Shown here: positions 1 to 14,984 of the stretch, piece after piece
Position numbering within the stretch: the first letter of the stretch is position 1
Layout of the letters: each line of letters opens with the position of its first letter
NCBI GenBank assembly: GCA_018873245.2
Contig: JAEMBT020000004.1
Location: 5,938,573 to 6,002,572, forward strand
From: Archegozetes longisetosus
Taxonomy: Eukaryota > Arthropoda > Arachnida > Sarcoptiformes > Trhypochthoniidae
DNA length: 64,000 nucleotides
Direction of reading: 5' to 3'
The notes under the pieces: model-generated
What the model was told of the DNA's origin: nothing
Database searches by the model: none
What the model saw: only the letters and a program-made list of their open reading frames with translations
Made by a program: the position numbers and the translations under genes

Positions 1-3000
1 CTATTAGTTTATGCTTTCTTATTTATGGAGGCGAGTAATTCCTGTGAACGCCCATTAACTCTGGAGGTGCTTTGTATTGCTTTTTTCTTTATTATACCTT
101 TTAATGGCTTTTCAAATGGGAACTTGTTGCCACTTCTAACTATCATCCATATCATCTCTACATCGTTTCATATCTTTGGGTTGAACTCAACTATGCTCAA
201 AATGTCATAATGCATAGCAAAATTATATGAATAAATAATTCAACTCAAACATGACAAAATAGTTTATAATTTCTAACTCAAAGTACCAAATTGTAAATTA
301 CATTTATCTATGCAAAGATACCGCTTATTCTCGTCATTTCCTGAAGCTAGCAAATATAAATACTGAAAAATCTATTCACTCATTAAATATTGAATTACAG
401 TTTCTCGTAGGGATGACTAAAATCAATTATTTTAAAATTTAACGTTATATTAATTGCAAACTTTTCTAATGAACTGCTAATATGTTGACTGAAGGCAAAA
501 GAAGAGATTTTTGTGAGAAACAAATATTTTCAAAGTATCCTGAAAGATCGATAGTTATTGAGCAGAAGAATCATAATTTGAATTAAGGAAAAACTGAGTA
601 TTTATAATGAATGATTAATTGATAAGATTAATAAACTAAATAAATGGAAACCAGTCTATTAACTTAACCTTTAGTTGTTTGATTTTGAAAGTAGTGTTTG
701 CCGTCAAACATATAATTAACAATAGCATGAAAAATGAATACCCTTTTGGATAATTATATTCTCAGCCCTCCATTATTATCATTATTATCTAAATTCAAAT
801 CAATTCGACACAATCTATCCTAACCTTGCTTCACAAACCTTTTTTTTCAAGATCGTTACATTCATTTATTTTTATTTTTCAGAATATATGTGAAACTTTC
901 AAAATCTTAATGAGTTTTTGCTAACTGTAAAACCTAATGCAAAAAATTATAATTAATTGCTTATATGAATCATTTAAATACACGTTTAACTAAGTAACTA
1001 ACGGTTTGAATTTCACAACTCCTACTAATTTGGATTCTGGAATAATATGAAAAATGAAGGGTTTCAGAGATAGATTCAACATATTTGACATATTGTGAAA
1101 AGATGAAATTTTGAAAATTACTAAACACTCATAAAGTATGCCGTGGTTAGCAATACAAACATTACACTAACTCTAATAACAGCTGCCATCAGAAAAACAA
1201 TTGCAAACTAGAAATTTGGCCATTTTTTGTGGCCATCGTTTGACCCAAAGCACATTTTTCACCTGTTGACCTTTCTTTGCACACATAATGCAAGGATAGA
1301 GCTCGTCAATTACTGTACCTAATATAGAGAACATGTATAGCAGGTTTGGCTGAATCGTGTCATCACTTAAAAGCAAACTTGCAATTTTTGGTAACTTCCA
1401 ATTTAGAGAATACTTCAGTAAAAAGACTTTTCCTGCAATACGGAAATCAGGCCTCAGGTGTGGCTCGTCTTAAGTTGTTTTCTTTTTCAAACTTTACATC
1501 ATTTTCAATCTTAGCTGATTTGTGTCTGACTCAATAAACATTTTGCAATTTTGATAACTTAAACATTAAAACTAGCCTTAAGTTTAACACAAAGTAATGC
1601 CTAATTGTGAATAGAACAGGAGAGCTTACAATATTGAGATAGCAGTAAACTTAGCCCATAATATAAACGATAAGTGAGAAAAGATAAATATAAATGTGAA
1701 GTGTGTGGGCGAATTTCTATCGATATTAGAAATAGTCATAAATTCTTATCTTAAGTTACAATTGAAGGCATCATTTCTTAATTGTAATCAATTAAATGAT
1801 CTGGTTTGAGCATTGGTTCACATTTAAAGTGGTGATCAATTCGGATCTCACACGTATTTGCCTCTTAGACTGGCTGATAGGCATCATTTTGTCGGGTCGC
1901 ACATGTTGCACATGTTGCGTCAAGCAGTTCAGTCGAATGGCTCAGCCAAACAGTTGAGTCTCACCAAAACCTACTCAAAAAACCGCAATACAATTAGCGG
2001 ATAGGGTGCGGCTCAGATTTTAAGTTCCATCTAATAACTCGATTGGTAACGATCTAGTAGCTGTTAGTATGTTTTATTTTGATTGTCTGAACTAAATTTT
2101 AGTTGTGATTCTGGCTCGCAGTCGGGCGTAAAAGCACATTATTAAAGCAGTTATCAAAATAAGTTATAAACTTATTTCTCATAATTATAAATTGCTTGGA
2201 GCAATCAGATATTCCCAAACGATAAATTTACTTGCCTTAATCTTAACATTCGTTACATCAAGTCTTAATCGTTTATTTTTTAGATTTTTCAAAATTGTAA
2301 GTGCAAGTGTTTTGGTTACTTAAAAGACAGCGCATCGCATGTAATATCAAATATATATTTCTGAAGCATACAAACTATTTTTATTGGAGCTTAAGTGCAA
2401 TTTTAAAAACTACTTTATGCTCAGCAATTGAGAACTTGAAGTATAATCAAGTTAGTCAAAATGAATAATAAAGTGAAGTTGAACTAATTGTCTCGTATTT
2501 TTGTGCATTAAGATATTTTATGGATTGTTAATAGAAGGTATTATTTTATCTCCAATCTACCAAAACTCTAGTCAGTTGTAATAAATCAATCTGAACAAAT
2601 ACATTAGTAGTAAATGAGAAGGAGTAGAAGAACAAAAATAACTTTAATATTAGCTTTGATTGAATTTAGTTTTTATCTCATATATCAATTTGACGATATG
2701 GTTGCCACTAATACAAAAGTTGCAACTCTACCCAATATATTCATGAATTGGTTGTCAGCTGAATACTTTAGTAATCAATTAAGAATTGCACAATGGATTA
2801 CAAGTGAAAAAACATATGAATAATGAAAAACACGAAAACATATGCGCATCACAAAAACCCATTACTTTATGTTTCGAAAGATTGAAGATCTAACGATTTG
2901 ACTTATAATATGTCATTATATGTCATTATCAATTTTCATATATCACATTTGACTTATAAGAAGCATCAAATTCTGAATAATTTATACAAAGCGATAGTTG

Positions 3001-6000
3001 AGTTGCACAAAACACTTGTTATTAATGGTTTCGTATTGTATTCATATGGTATAAATACATCAAATTATGCCTATTAGAGTCATTTAGCATTTCTAATCAA
3101 GTCTGATTTGGAAATAAGTATTTTAATCACAATCTGCCGAACATTATTATAACCAATAATATGTTAATCAAATTAGACATGTCTCGCTTCTTATCCTATA
3201 ATAAGAAGATACTTGAGCACATCATTTCTGATAAGCCATTTCCCAATCGAAGCTTATGTACAACATACTGATTAAAAAGTTGGTCACTCATTCAGCAATT
3301 GTTTCAAACTCATAGCTGACGAACTGTAAGGATTCATAAAATTATTCTTGACATTAAAAGTGTCTTCAATTTGAGAAAGATGAATTTATTGCAATATTCA
3401 AACCAAAATCACACTTACTTTGTACTTTTTAGCTGATTTGAAACTTTTAAGATTTTGGACGAATGATTTAGATTTGAGTTAGTGGTAAATGAGTGTTATT
3501 TAAATTGGATAAAATACTTAGAAAATAGACCTTTTGTGAATATTTGAACCCAAGTAATAAAAGCTAATTTCTGAGCTATATGTCAAAGATTAATAGGAAA
3601 GGAGAGTTCAATTCGAAGTGATAGGATTTCTCGATTAATCCGAAGGAATATCATGTGCAGTCATGTAAGATTATTACCGGTTATATTAGAGGAATAAGTT
3701 GAGCAAAAGTTATGCTATTGCACTATTGCAAAGCTCTATCGTGAAAGCCATCATTTTCTTAGTTGCTTCAAATGACTGATGCGATTTGATCGAAACTGAT
3801 TACAGTCATTAATGATAGAGTCGTGTAATGGAGAGCCCGCTCAACATTGCAAACGATAACATAAAATAGGCTCAATAATTATTCTCATAGACTCCTCTGA
3901 GACATCGAAATATCACATTCCCTAACTATCACATCTAAAGTCCAGTTAAACATGACTTTAGATGAAGCTTTACATCAGAATTGTTGTTCAAATAGGTTAA
4001 GACTGGGTACTAACAATTAAAAGTGGGTTATAATAAATACTAAAGATTCATAGTTCAAATTGTGTTAAGTATCGTAATTAGAGTGAACTTTTTTACTTCT
4101 AAAAGTTTCTGGCGCTCACTCAAGCATGTCAAACTTTGATTTAGTTGATGATTATCGACGATTTGAGTATTATCCAGGGAATCGCTAATACTATTGCTTT
4201 TTCAGCTGTAAGCTCCCAAATAACTACTAGTTCAGAATATTTTGTTTAGTTAATTTTTTTACTTTCCATTTGCGGCTCGAGTATAATTTCATTTCTATCT
4301 TATCAATTGAAATCATTATTTTATGCTGATATATTATTTTATTTTCCACAGAGTGTTTTTTCAGATGCAAATTGACTGAATTTTTTATATACAGTTCATC
4401 ACCTTATGGTAAAATAAATGAAATGAAGAAAATAATTTATCAAGTATTCAGTTCCTATGATATGTTCATAAAGTGATCACTAAGTGGTGTTTTATCCGAA
4501 AAAAAGTTGAGCATAAAATTGAATAAAATGAAGTAAAAATAACTGGAATTTATCTTTGTTAAAATCGTGGTCCAGGTGAACATCTAAAATACATTAAATA
4601 TGACGAAATTAGGAATTCAATAAAGGAACCAAACTGAAGTAATGTAAATCCAATAAGAGTTTAGTCATGTTTTTAGAAAAATATTTTCAGACTGCATATC
4701 TAATTAGATTTTTCGCACCAAGCTTCAAGAAGAATACATCTGTTTTCCATAAGTATTTTGAAGAGCTGTTCAACAAATTCATTAAAAATTGGAAATTCCA
4801 GTGTTATAGCGTAGGCGTAAACGAATTGACGCTCAAGCTTCACATAGAAATATAATTCAAAATTTTCAATCGGTGTCTTGTCATTTAACATTTATAAGAG
4901 CTCATTAAATGCATAGTAGGGGTTTGAGTTAGAGAGAAGACATGCCACGTTATAGCAGTATGGATGAAATGAAAGCAAAAATATATTACAAAAGTCTATG
5001 TAATACATTCTATTCAGTTCTGTGATTAGAGAGCATTAAAGTCACACTCAGTCGTTGGGCGCCTTTTATTTCAATTGCGAACAATAAAAGAAGACAACCG
5101 ATAGAAGTAGAGTAGAGCTGATCTGATTTGTCTAATTTATATGACAAAGTCAACGGTGAAGTTTCCAATTCCGAAAATATTATGCCTTTTCAGTTAGATC
5201 GGTAACTGTTAAGTTCTAACGAATGGACAGTATTTAGCAAGGAAGAAACAGTTATCGTAATCTTTTATTCCCTATCTTTCTCTCAGGTTTTCAGCCGAAA
5301 GCCATTAAGAGTAAGAATATGAAGCATTGAGCATAAAACGAATTTGCACTTTATTAGTCTTAGGAGACCAGTCAGGCGTGACTTTCTTTCTCTAGACTCA
5401 ACTGCATTTCAAGTCAGCAATAGTTATATCAAGTGATTCATCGATATGTGTGCCATACCTAATACCATAGAAGAGAATCTCAAGCTTTTGCAGTCAAATC
5501 TAAAAAGATTATTAAAAAAATATAAATCTTAAACATTAGTGAAACAAAGCAAAAATAGTATAATCTGATCAAATTTGGAACAAATACTTCTGAAAGTTTA
5601 ACCGAAGCTCTGCTACTGAAAGTTTAACTAAAGCTCTACTTCTGATTGTTGCCAACATAAACAAAGCCTAAAGAATAGTCGAGTTTCAGAATAAGAAGTA
5701 AACCTTCTCAGCATTAGTAGAACAAGCATAAGATCATCTTAATTGGCTCGCTGTCTGACTCCACCTTTGCGTTCACTATACAATCGGCCATTTGATTAAT
5801 GCCGAATTGCGTGCATTTAAGCGCATAATTAGTTTGATCCTTAATCCGATAAATGCTAAGGCCCTTCAACGTTATAGAAGTAGTTTAACCAGAATATAGT
5901 TGAACCTAATTGAATAGGTGTGAAACTGGTGCTACTTTTTGGCATTCGAAGATGTCAAATTCTCAGGTCAGTGCTATCTCTAACACTATTGAAATACTAG

Positions 6001-6432
6001 ACAAAACTTAGTAGCACTCATCCAACCATATACTGTATTCATAAGTGAACTAGCTCCTTACAATTCTCTAACATAAAACATTGAACTATTATTTTGTTTT
6101 CTATTAATAAAATGCTTAAAGCGTTTCTATTTATGCAAAACAATAATGAACGCCAAAATAGCTTTATGTTTTATGTTTATTTCTATTTTATATTTCCAAA
6201 TCTACAGTTGAAAACTTACGATAAATTAATAATGAAACAAATAACAATTTAACCTCTATTTCAAACAAGGAATTACTGCTTTAAAAAAGGTTTTTCCGAA
6301 TTCATTTGCTTTGAAATTATGAGTTGCCTACACCTCAATGCAATTTTCATGTAATTCAAAAATCCTATCTAATCCTTATAATAGTTCAAAAGTCAACAAT
6401 ATGTTGAAATTAAAATAAAGTTCATATCATTA
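1..6432. other. Non-coding AT-rich DNA
   Basis: No frame over 70 codons, no convincing splice-linked exons, no RNA gene. A small duplication of GCACATGTT lies near 1900 and a 26-bp duplication at 5591. Apart from these I see nothing. Confidence 0.6.
5591..5645. repeat. 26-bp tandem duplication
   Basis: TGAAAGTTTAACCGAAGCTC and TGAAAGTTTAACTAAAGCTC begin at 5591 and 5617; a partial third copy follows. Confidence 0.85.
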
Positions 6433-7274
6433 TATAGTATGCCCAGCAAGTATATAGACAGTTTCGAAACATTTTCGATGTAGTATTAAAAGAGAATGCC
6501 CATTTTCCTTTGGATTTTGCCTAACTTGGTCGCAAACAAGTTCAGGTGTCATAATGTCAGATGTGACAAGTAGAGTCCAAAAATAAGATGCATTTTGACC
6601 TTCGTAACCGCGGTAACGAGACATGACCCCTTTTTGACTACGACTAGGATGTAACATTTTTTTAGGTAAAATGAGTATCAAATGACTCCTCATTAAGAGA
6701 GGATTACGGATATATAACAACATTGGCTATTTCAATCGTTTTTCAAGGTCATACTCAGGGCCAAACGCAAAAGTCATAAAATAAAGTGTAGAATATAAAA
6801 CAATAAAGTTTAGTCAAATAAATATAAAATAAAATAAAAGTGTAAAAATTAAAATCATGCCGAATCTTCGTGGTCAGTGCTCTCAAATACCACATAGAGG
6901 TCGCTCAGAGACCGCGGGTACTTGAGTCTTGGGCTGTGCCTGCTACTTGAGCTTTAGTGATATATCGGTCTACTCAACAATATAATCTTATATATTAGCA
7001 GTATACTCTTAATGAGGAGCCATCCGATATCCATTGTGCCAGGAAAATATCACTTTTTGGTCGCGGCTAAAAATGGGTCATACTTTGTGACCGCGGTTAC
7101 GGAGAATAAAGTCTTTTATATTTTTATTGACTCTACTCATCACGCTTAACATGATGACACCCGAATTTCTTTACGAACAAGTCAGGCAATTTTGGATATC
7201 CTCCCTTAATAAAACATAAGTTGCCAATAATGCGTATTATTTTGAATATCGGTCGACTCCTTGGACATACTATA
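6433..7274. mobile_element. Fold-back (long inverted repeat) element, ~842 bp
   Basis: The sequence from 6433 rightwards and the reverse complement from 7274 leftwards match over about 280 bases each with many substitutions. Landmarks: TATAGTATG(C/T)CCA at both tips; TTGCCT(A/G)ACTTG; AG(T)TC(A/G)GGTGTCAT; GTAGAGTC; CGTAACCGCGGT; ATGACCC; CTCCTCATTAAGAG at the inner end (6691 and 7003). The loop between the arms is about 260 bases. TA dinucleotides flank both tips, as expected for a Tc1/mariner-type or similar target. No transposase frame is present, so it is non-autonomous. Confidence 0.75.
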
Positions 7275-10200
7275 CATGAATGAAGATTTAAGTTGTTTAA
7301 AATACTTGGTAAAATAGCTTTTTAAGATATATATATTCAAAAGGTTAACAATTGATATTTTGTATTTTTTCAACAAAGCTTAGAATAAACGAATGATGAA
7401 AAAGGATCATAATTTTTCTCAAAAAATAAAAGAAAGGGATTATAAAAAACTCATCGGAATAGAAACTATTATGAGAAACTGCATTAAATATTGATCGCCA
7501 ACATCAGATATTGCATTATTAAATATTGTGAATACATTGGAAACAGCATTGTTGCTAATCTCGCTCCCGTTTTAATTAGTTTAAGTATTGTTTGCGTGCA
7601 TTAAACCTGTTTGAAATTCAGTGATAATTTTGCTATAATTTTGGTCTAATTAATGTTATCGTTAGTTCATTATAAGGCAATTCTAAAAGTCGATGCTTTT
7701 GTTTAAAGTGTTATTCACTACTTTCAATAGTGGCAGCAAATCCGACATCACTAAAGACTCAACTATTTTATTCAAACTTTAAAATCCAAATCCTTATGGA
7801 TTTAAATTTATTTTTATGATGCAGTATAAAAAATTTTGATGCCTTCGTCTGTAATATAATTAAATGGAAAGAAATACTTTAGGGATTATTGTGGAAATGA
7901 TAGAATATGAGCCGATGAGCCCTACCATATCTTAAGAACGATAAAAGCTTTCGTATCCATTTATATTCTCAAATACTGTTTCTTTGCTCTCTATCCCATT
8001 CTATTTCATATAATCAGCTATTCTTTACAATCGCTTTTCTTAAGCAAAAACAGCACTCGATTTGCACTAAAATTTAACATAAATTCAATTGATTTCAAAT
8101 TGAGTCTTAACTCAATTGAAAATTTTCCTACAAACAGTAAATCTTCAAAATATTGGATCCTAAAATGTTTGCCGGGATAGCAGAGTTTGTATCTTATTTT
8201 GAAGACAGTTTTCAGAAAATGATCGTATATGTCAAAACTAAGATTAAGATAGGATATATCAGAAAAGGGCATATCTTTATTGTTGTACTTATGAAAATTA
8301 TGGTTTCATGTGCTTATCTGACACTAAGTAACACAAATATTTTCGTTTCACAGTTAGGTAATCAAAATTTCTGAACGTTAGTGAGTGCTATTTTTCTATA
8401 GTATTTAACTTTTCTGCGATCAAAGCTTTCGAGAAACATTTATTCATCTTTACCAAAGAAAACCAATAGAGGTTGACAATCAAGTATTATTGTGGCCAAA
8501 CTTAAATATTAGATGTAGGATGACCTCGAATAAAAGTTATCTAAATAAAATTTTTAAGATCAGTTATTACATTGAAGAATCGTTCGTTTAATAATGAGTG
8601 GCATTTTTCAAAGGCTGGTTCAATATAAAACTCGTTATTTTAGATATTTTCCCCGAACATCGATTTCCGGTTTATTGATGAGTGCTATCAATTAGAGAAT
8701 GAGAGTAAATGTAAGAGCAAGAGGTGACTCGATTGTTGATTGTGTGGTTTGTCGCATTGCCTCAACTTAATTGATTCGCTAGAATTGCAAGCCTTTAATC
8801 TAAGACTTAGTGCTCCAGTCAAGTTATCAATGAAAAGCTTAGTTTCATTTTAATAACAGTTTAGTAATCAATGGAAGTAATTGGAGAAAAAAAAGTAGAA
8901 AACATCTTAAAGCTGAAAGGTTGAAGATGTTTTAAGTTTATTTGATGCTCTTATTTTATATTAAGTAGAGATATCTTGACTCGATTGACTCAAGGGAAAT
9001 GGTCGCTCTATCATAAATAAGCTTTCACTATTCATTGTACTTACTGTACAGCTATATCTCTTCTTCACTCAAACTCAAGCTTTACAGAATTGCCGCCATT
9101 CTCATTTAACTCATTCAAACTGAAATTGCATTCAAAAAGTCTGTTTCTCGTTTCTCAATAAGATTATTATCTTTGGAAAGTGAACTCAACTTTAATAATG
9201 GAATACTACATTGTATTAATCATATGAAAATGTTTAGCATTTCTATTACAATCTTTTTGGATGACTGGGTCTGGATTCGGGTCTGGATCTTGATTTTTCA
9301 AACTCAATGTATTTAATAATCATGCTGATGCATGAAACAAGTTTGTTTTTGCTGATTTTTCGCTTTAATCTCATCATAATTGTTGGAAAAATTGAGACTC
9401 AAACCTAGACCCGATCATCAAAATCGATGGTAATGAATAACCTAGAGAATTTCATAGTAAACAATAAACATGTATAAAAGAAGTAAATTTTTGGGTGAGT
9501 TTTCGCTTCAATCTGAAGGTTAGATAATAATTGTGAAAGCGTTTAGTGGATGTTTTTATTAGTTTGCATATTGGACTCCTTTGTTATTCATGTTTACTTA
9601 AGCGAAGGTTTCATTACTTCCTTTTGAACAATAAAGTTCCGATAGGAAAGAACTTGTGATAACATTTGTATAATATGTTGGCTCAGTAGAACAAAAAGTG
9701 CTTAATTTTGATAAATGACTCGGTTATTAAAAGCTAAATTCAAAACTGAAAAATAAAAATCTGCAATTATTAACAGTTATAAAGCTTATGAATGAGAAAA
9801 CGACTAACTTTTGATTTACTGCTTCTAAAAGAGTGCAACAAAATGATAATCTGTTATCAAATGTAGAGAATACATATATGAAGACATTATTTTTAGCACA
9901 TGAATAACAAACGGATTAAGTGATTGTTCATCTAATTCTTTTTGCTCTTTTCTGGAATTAAATTCTTATAGTTAATTAATTGCAACTTCCAGTTTTCATA
10001 TAAATTAGTTCCTCATATTTAATTATAACACAATACAAGGCAAATTTAGATAAAAGTCAAATCATCCTCCTGATCAACTTTAAAATTATCTTTTCATAAA
10101 TGTCGCAATATATCTTATTTGCTTTCTACTTTTTTCACACACATTTCTTTAAGTTTTACCCCAAAGCTATACAATCAGAAACTTCATCCCATCTTCTCCT

Positions 10201-11958
10201 CACACAATTATTTATTCATTTAAATTATCGATCAATTCGAGGGTAATTGATTCGAACAACTTTCAGAAAAATCAAAGATCTGAAGGCATACGTGCGCTCA
10301 AATATGAGACAAAATTTGGGCTTAGTTCCGAACTTTACCCGCATTATTGTATATGGTGCATGAAAGATACAGCAGCGACTCGTCAACAAGAATCTTGCCT
10401 AACTATACTATTATTTTTTTGAGAGCGAGTCGCAAGATATTCTCAAAGCCGCGACTAAAACAAAGGTTTGCATTGATTTACGACTAATAGAAGTTTATTT
10501 CAAGGTTTATTTAAAATTGATTTCCTAATTCAGTTCAGACTTAAAGAATAAGCACTTAAAAACGTTATCTTTTTTCGGAAATGTTCAGCAAAATAATAAC
10601 ATTTTCGGAAGACTAAATGCTGTTTCTTTGGTTCTAAATTATAAGCGTTTCTTAAAAGCTTAAGCAATTTTTTTCTTTCGACTAAAGTTTGATTTGGTTT
10701 GAATCTTTTGAAAATTCTATTATATTTAAAGCAAAACTCAGTAACAATTATATTATGAAAATAAGATCAACTAATTTGTTTACAATCGCATTGTTATAAT
10801 TTATCAAAATTATTAGAAAAGTTGAAGTGAAAATAGAAAGAACGTATTATTACTACGATTTCAGAGATTCCTTCAATAATATGGTGCACTTCTGTTGAGA
10901 AAGAACAAAACTGTATGGTTGCGCTACTTTAGATGTGTTTGCACCTGAGGTCACACTTTTATTGGATAATTCAGTCCAAGTGCTTTGTCTTTGGGTTTGA
11001 ACAAATAGAAAATAAATAGCTAATGAATTTCAATGATAACTTCTAAGTGACACTCATTTTTATGCCCTATCATAACAAAAAATGTCAGTTCTGATCCAAA
11101 CTCTAACAAATTATAACCATGGACATTACTCCGAACACTGTCTATGCCAGACGTACAATAAATTCTACGCTCTAATGGTTTATTGCATTGTTTTAATAAG
11201 TTTTTCTGTTGCTAGTTATCTATTTGAACGTAAGTTTCATAATATAGCTTAATTACAAAACGAATTAAGTTAAAGACACGTGTAGTTAGTTTTATAGACT
11301 GTTATTTTGGAATTTACTTTATTTAGCTTTTTGATGCGACTTTAAACCTTAATGTCTAAATTATACTTTACTCCTTTTAAAATCCATGGAAAACATTAAA
11401 TTTTCATTTGTTTATACATAATATGCAAATTTTATGGATGCTTTGAACCAACTTATCGGAACAAAATCATAGTTTGTTAACCTTGTTTTGCTTTTAAGTT
11501 CTTAAAAGAATCTCAAGAAGCAACAGAAGCAGTATTTGCAATATCTAAGTTTAGAAATGAGAATTTATTCAAAAAAAAGTCCTTCGAGTAGGAATTTTTT
11601 GCCTGAAAGTTAGACTAGAGAAGTAATAAATATAGAATATTTGTTTTTCATATAAAATGATAATCTAGTTATTTGAATTAAGCACTCATTCTGTTAAGAA
11701 TGATGAGACATTTCTCTTAGAAGTCATACTCGATTACTTTATGATTAGCTGTGTGGCCCATAAGATGGTAAATCGTCAAATAACAACTTCAAGCATATTT
11801 CATACAGATTTATAAGCTTAATCAACTCAGCAAATAAGTGGTCGTGCAAATTATCTCAGTTACCATTAAATAAAATGCGAGCTTTCAATATAATCAGTAT
11901 AAGACATAACATTGGCCTCAGCATTGATTGTTTTATATGTGAGTAGTCTTTAGTTATA
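7275..11958. other. Non-coding AT-rich DNA
   Basis: Only short open frames on overlapping strands (for example around 8018-8374) with AT-driven composition. It contains the 12-bp repeat at 9267 and nothing else recognised. Confidence 0.6.
9267..9290. repeat. 12-bp direct repeat GGGTCTGGATTC
   Basis: Two adjacent copies (GGGTCTGGATTC, GGGTCTGGATCT). A loosely complementary CCTAGACCC lies about 115 bases downstream. Confidence 0.7.
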
Positions 11959-12116
11959 CAGTAATAACTCGGTATAGTGAATCGCTGGGGATCGACAATT
12001 CACTATGACTATAACGAGATTTCATCATAAAGAGGTAATTATTAGTTCAATAGTATATGTTGGGATGGGATAAATACATTCGCTATGAACAGATTCAATG
12101 TGTCGAGGTCTTACTG
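11959..12116. mobile_element. Pogo/Tigger-like MITE, 158 bp
   Basis: The left end reads CAGTAATAACTCGGTATAG and the right end, reverse-complemented, CAGTAAGACCTCGACACAT; both are flanked by TA (11957-11958, 12117-12118). CAGT-x-x-x-x-CTCG termini with a TA target duplication are typical of pogo-type elements. Inside, a GTGAATC/CATTCGC pair extends the inverted repeat. No coding capacity. Confidence 0.7.
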
Positions 12117-12925
12117 TAGCATACTTTCACCATTTGAGACTAATAAAGAGTATCGTTATTACCGTATAATTATGATTTGAATCATGTAACAAAATCAATT
12201 GAAAGATGGCAGGTTTAAGTTTCCGGAAAGTTAGTGTAGTCAAACCAATGGAGTTGATAATATGGGTATTGTTAGCGATAAATAGACTCTAAAGTGGAGT
12301 TGTGTTATTTGTTTTTTTCAGAAATGTTCGCAGATTTGAGCGGTAAGTTGATCGTCTTATCCATATATTGCATTGATGCATTCAATGGAAGAATAGAGAC
12401 TTAGTTTACTAGCCAACAGTGAACAACAGTTCAGTCATTCAATTCTCAAAAGGCCCTGTGAACTAGCGCTATATGATCCCAATGACTATTTTCTGCTTTA
12501 CCAAACTTTCTCAATATGCATATAACACTTTATACGCACTCCGATAGAACACTAGCGCAAAGTTATTTTCAATCCAATTCTTGCCAACTCATACTTGCCT
12601 TTCCTTTCGTCAAATATATATTTTATACGTTTTTTTTTATATTTATAACAATCAAAATAGAATTTTTCAAAATTTCTTATTTCTATGTGATTTATAGACA
12701 GAAAAGTGTTTTGAGTGAAAACTTTAATAATTTGTTGAGTCAAATAAAGGAAAGAAGAAAATGCGTGATCTGATTACCAAAACAAAATTGAGACATTTGT
12801 GAGGTTGAAAAAAATTTCATGTAAAGCACACAATGATCGCGTGTATTTACAATTCAGTAAATAAGTTCATTTATGCATCGCTTCATTTAGTCTTCTCTAT
12901 CCTCACCAAAACTGCCTTTGCTTAC

Positions 12926-13000
12926 AGTCTCTTAGAGTCTCTCAGAATCTCTCACAGTCTCTCTCAGAATCTCTCAGAATCTCTCAGAGTCTCTCACAGT
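12926..13000. repeat. Decanucleotide minisatellite, CTCTCAGAAT unit
   Basis: About seven tandem 10-base units (CTCTCAGAAT with AGT and CACAGT variants) within 75 bases. Confidence 0.9.
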
Positions 13001-14984
13001 GTTCGCTTACAATGTTGACAATGTCTCACTTTCTAAATTCTTCTGACTGACTCACTCTTTCAGGTCTATCTATTGGTTCATACTCTGAATTTGACTTTCT
13101 TCTGCTTATTTCATTAGGTCTAACAGTGAAACTAAATAAGAGATGAGTTCATTGATTTACTGTTCAATTCAGTGTGATTTGATGTCATTCTCAGTGATCA
13201 TTTTGATGAGAGGAATGGTCGGGATGATATGTATAGCTGATAGATATAGTGATATATATCTTACAAAGTTATTCATTTTGGCAATCAATTTAGTTGAATA
13301 GGGGGTGGAGTGAAGCTCCCAATCAAGAAGTATATATTTTTGGTTCATGTTCACGAACTCAATTATAATCCTACACGCCTTTCCAATGTATTCTCTATGT
13401 ATCTCCTCATCTCATATCTCAATCTGATCTTAAACAAGTCGATTACTTCTTCTATTCAAACTGGAGAGTGGAGTGATGCAGACCATCTCTTGGATTGTTG
13501 AATCATAACTTAAAGCTGGCGAACAGAAGAGAATAGGTTAGGTTGGAGTGGGGTTTGGAAGGAGTTGGAAGCTAAGTTGTGGAAGGTTTTGTAAAGTTGT
13601 TTTTGACAGAGTAATGTAAGAAAGCGTGATAGTCGTCTGTGTTTCACAGCTGCTGCTTTAATGTTAATGCGAAACGGAATTCCCGGAGTACAGACCGATA
13701 AACAATAACCTGGCAGTGAATAAATGGTTTGAGCATAATGAGAACTTCACACCATATCTCAGTAATACGAATGTAATACGAAGATGTGCACCATTGCCAA
13801 TACATTGAAAGCTGGTCGATATTAAAAGCTTCCTGAGCTTTGCAGTTATACCGCTAGAGGCATAGAAGCGCATTCTCTCTCTATTTGTTGTTCCTGCACA
13901 AGGCTATCATGCATTGATAGTCAACGTTTAGTTCACAGTCAATGTATGCTTACTAGAATTGCAGTCAAACTCCACACTACTTTTCACCACTGCATTGATG
14001 AACTCTAAACAGAACAGTTTACTATTGCTTTCTTTACTCCATAAGGCTTTCCTTTCACAATGTGTACAACTTTGCCTAAACTTAAACTTGACATGTGACA
14101 AGTTCGCCACTTTTCAAGAATCGCTTCTTTAGTTAAGTTGAGTTTATTCTCTTTATAACACCAGTAGATTAAAAACATTGTTAAATAGAGAGAACAAAAT
14201 CAAATATCAATTGTGACGAAGGTTTTGGAGAATACAAATTTTTGGTAAGTAATCCCCATTTAATGTGATCGCAAAAATCTTTTGAGATAAATGTTTGTTT
14301 CGCCGAATACTATCTGATAAGTTGATTAATATTTTGTTGAATTTACTCAATATCAAAAACATTTGACATGTTTTAGCTGACAAGCACTTGATTGAAGTTA
14401 ATGGTTGACTCAAGTTATTACGTTATTAGATTAGGCTTTAATTATATTATACTAATTAATGCAATAACTGTTTTGAAGGATTATTTAGCTCGATATTAGA
14501 GTACGTATAATTTAGGTTAAAGCTTTTTATTAAAATTTAGATAATATTTAAATTGACATATAGGAAGAATTGATTGAAGCATTTATTTGAATGATTTTTA
14601 CAGCAATAATCATCATATGAAAGCAAACTATCGAAGCAATCTTCTCTATACTAAATAACGAGTCTATCATAAAATAACTTCTTATATAAATGGATTATTA
14701 TAGTGAACAACCCAGCGATTACTTTCTCAGTATTCACCAACAGTTTCCAGTCTTAAGAGGGACTAAACTTACTATATATAGGAAATTACACTTCTTCTCA
14801 ACTTAATTATATAGGTTTTCAGATTTTTTCTGAGATCACTGACTTTATTTCTAACTATCGCTCTTTTAATGCAGTCATGCATAGGCTCGAACTCGGGCCT
14901 GGCGATGGAAAAATTAACGGAGTATGAGTTTTGATAGCAACAGAGCATTGTTTGTATTTAGAAAAATAGTGCTTCAATCGAATT

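Noticed and set aside
6430..6723. 97-codon minus-strand frame
   Set aside because: It coincides with the left arm of the fold-back element and is not kept open in the right arm, so it is not a conserved transposase.
8018..8374. Overlapping open frames on both strands
   Set aside because: AT-driven composition, no motif, no splice partners; both cannot be real and neither looks coding.
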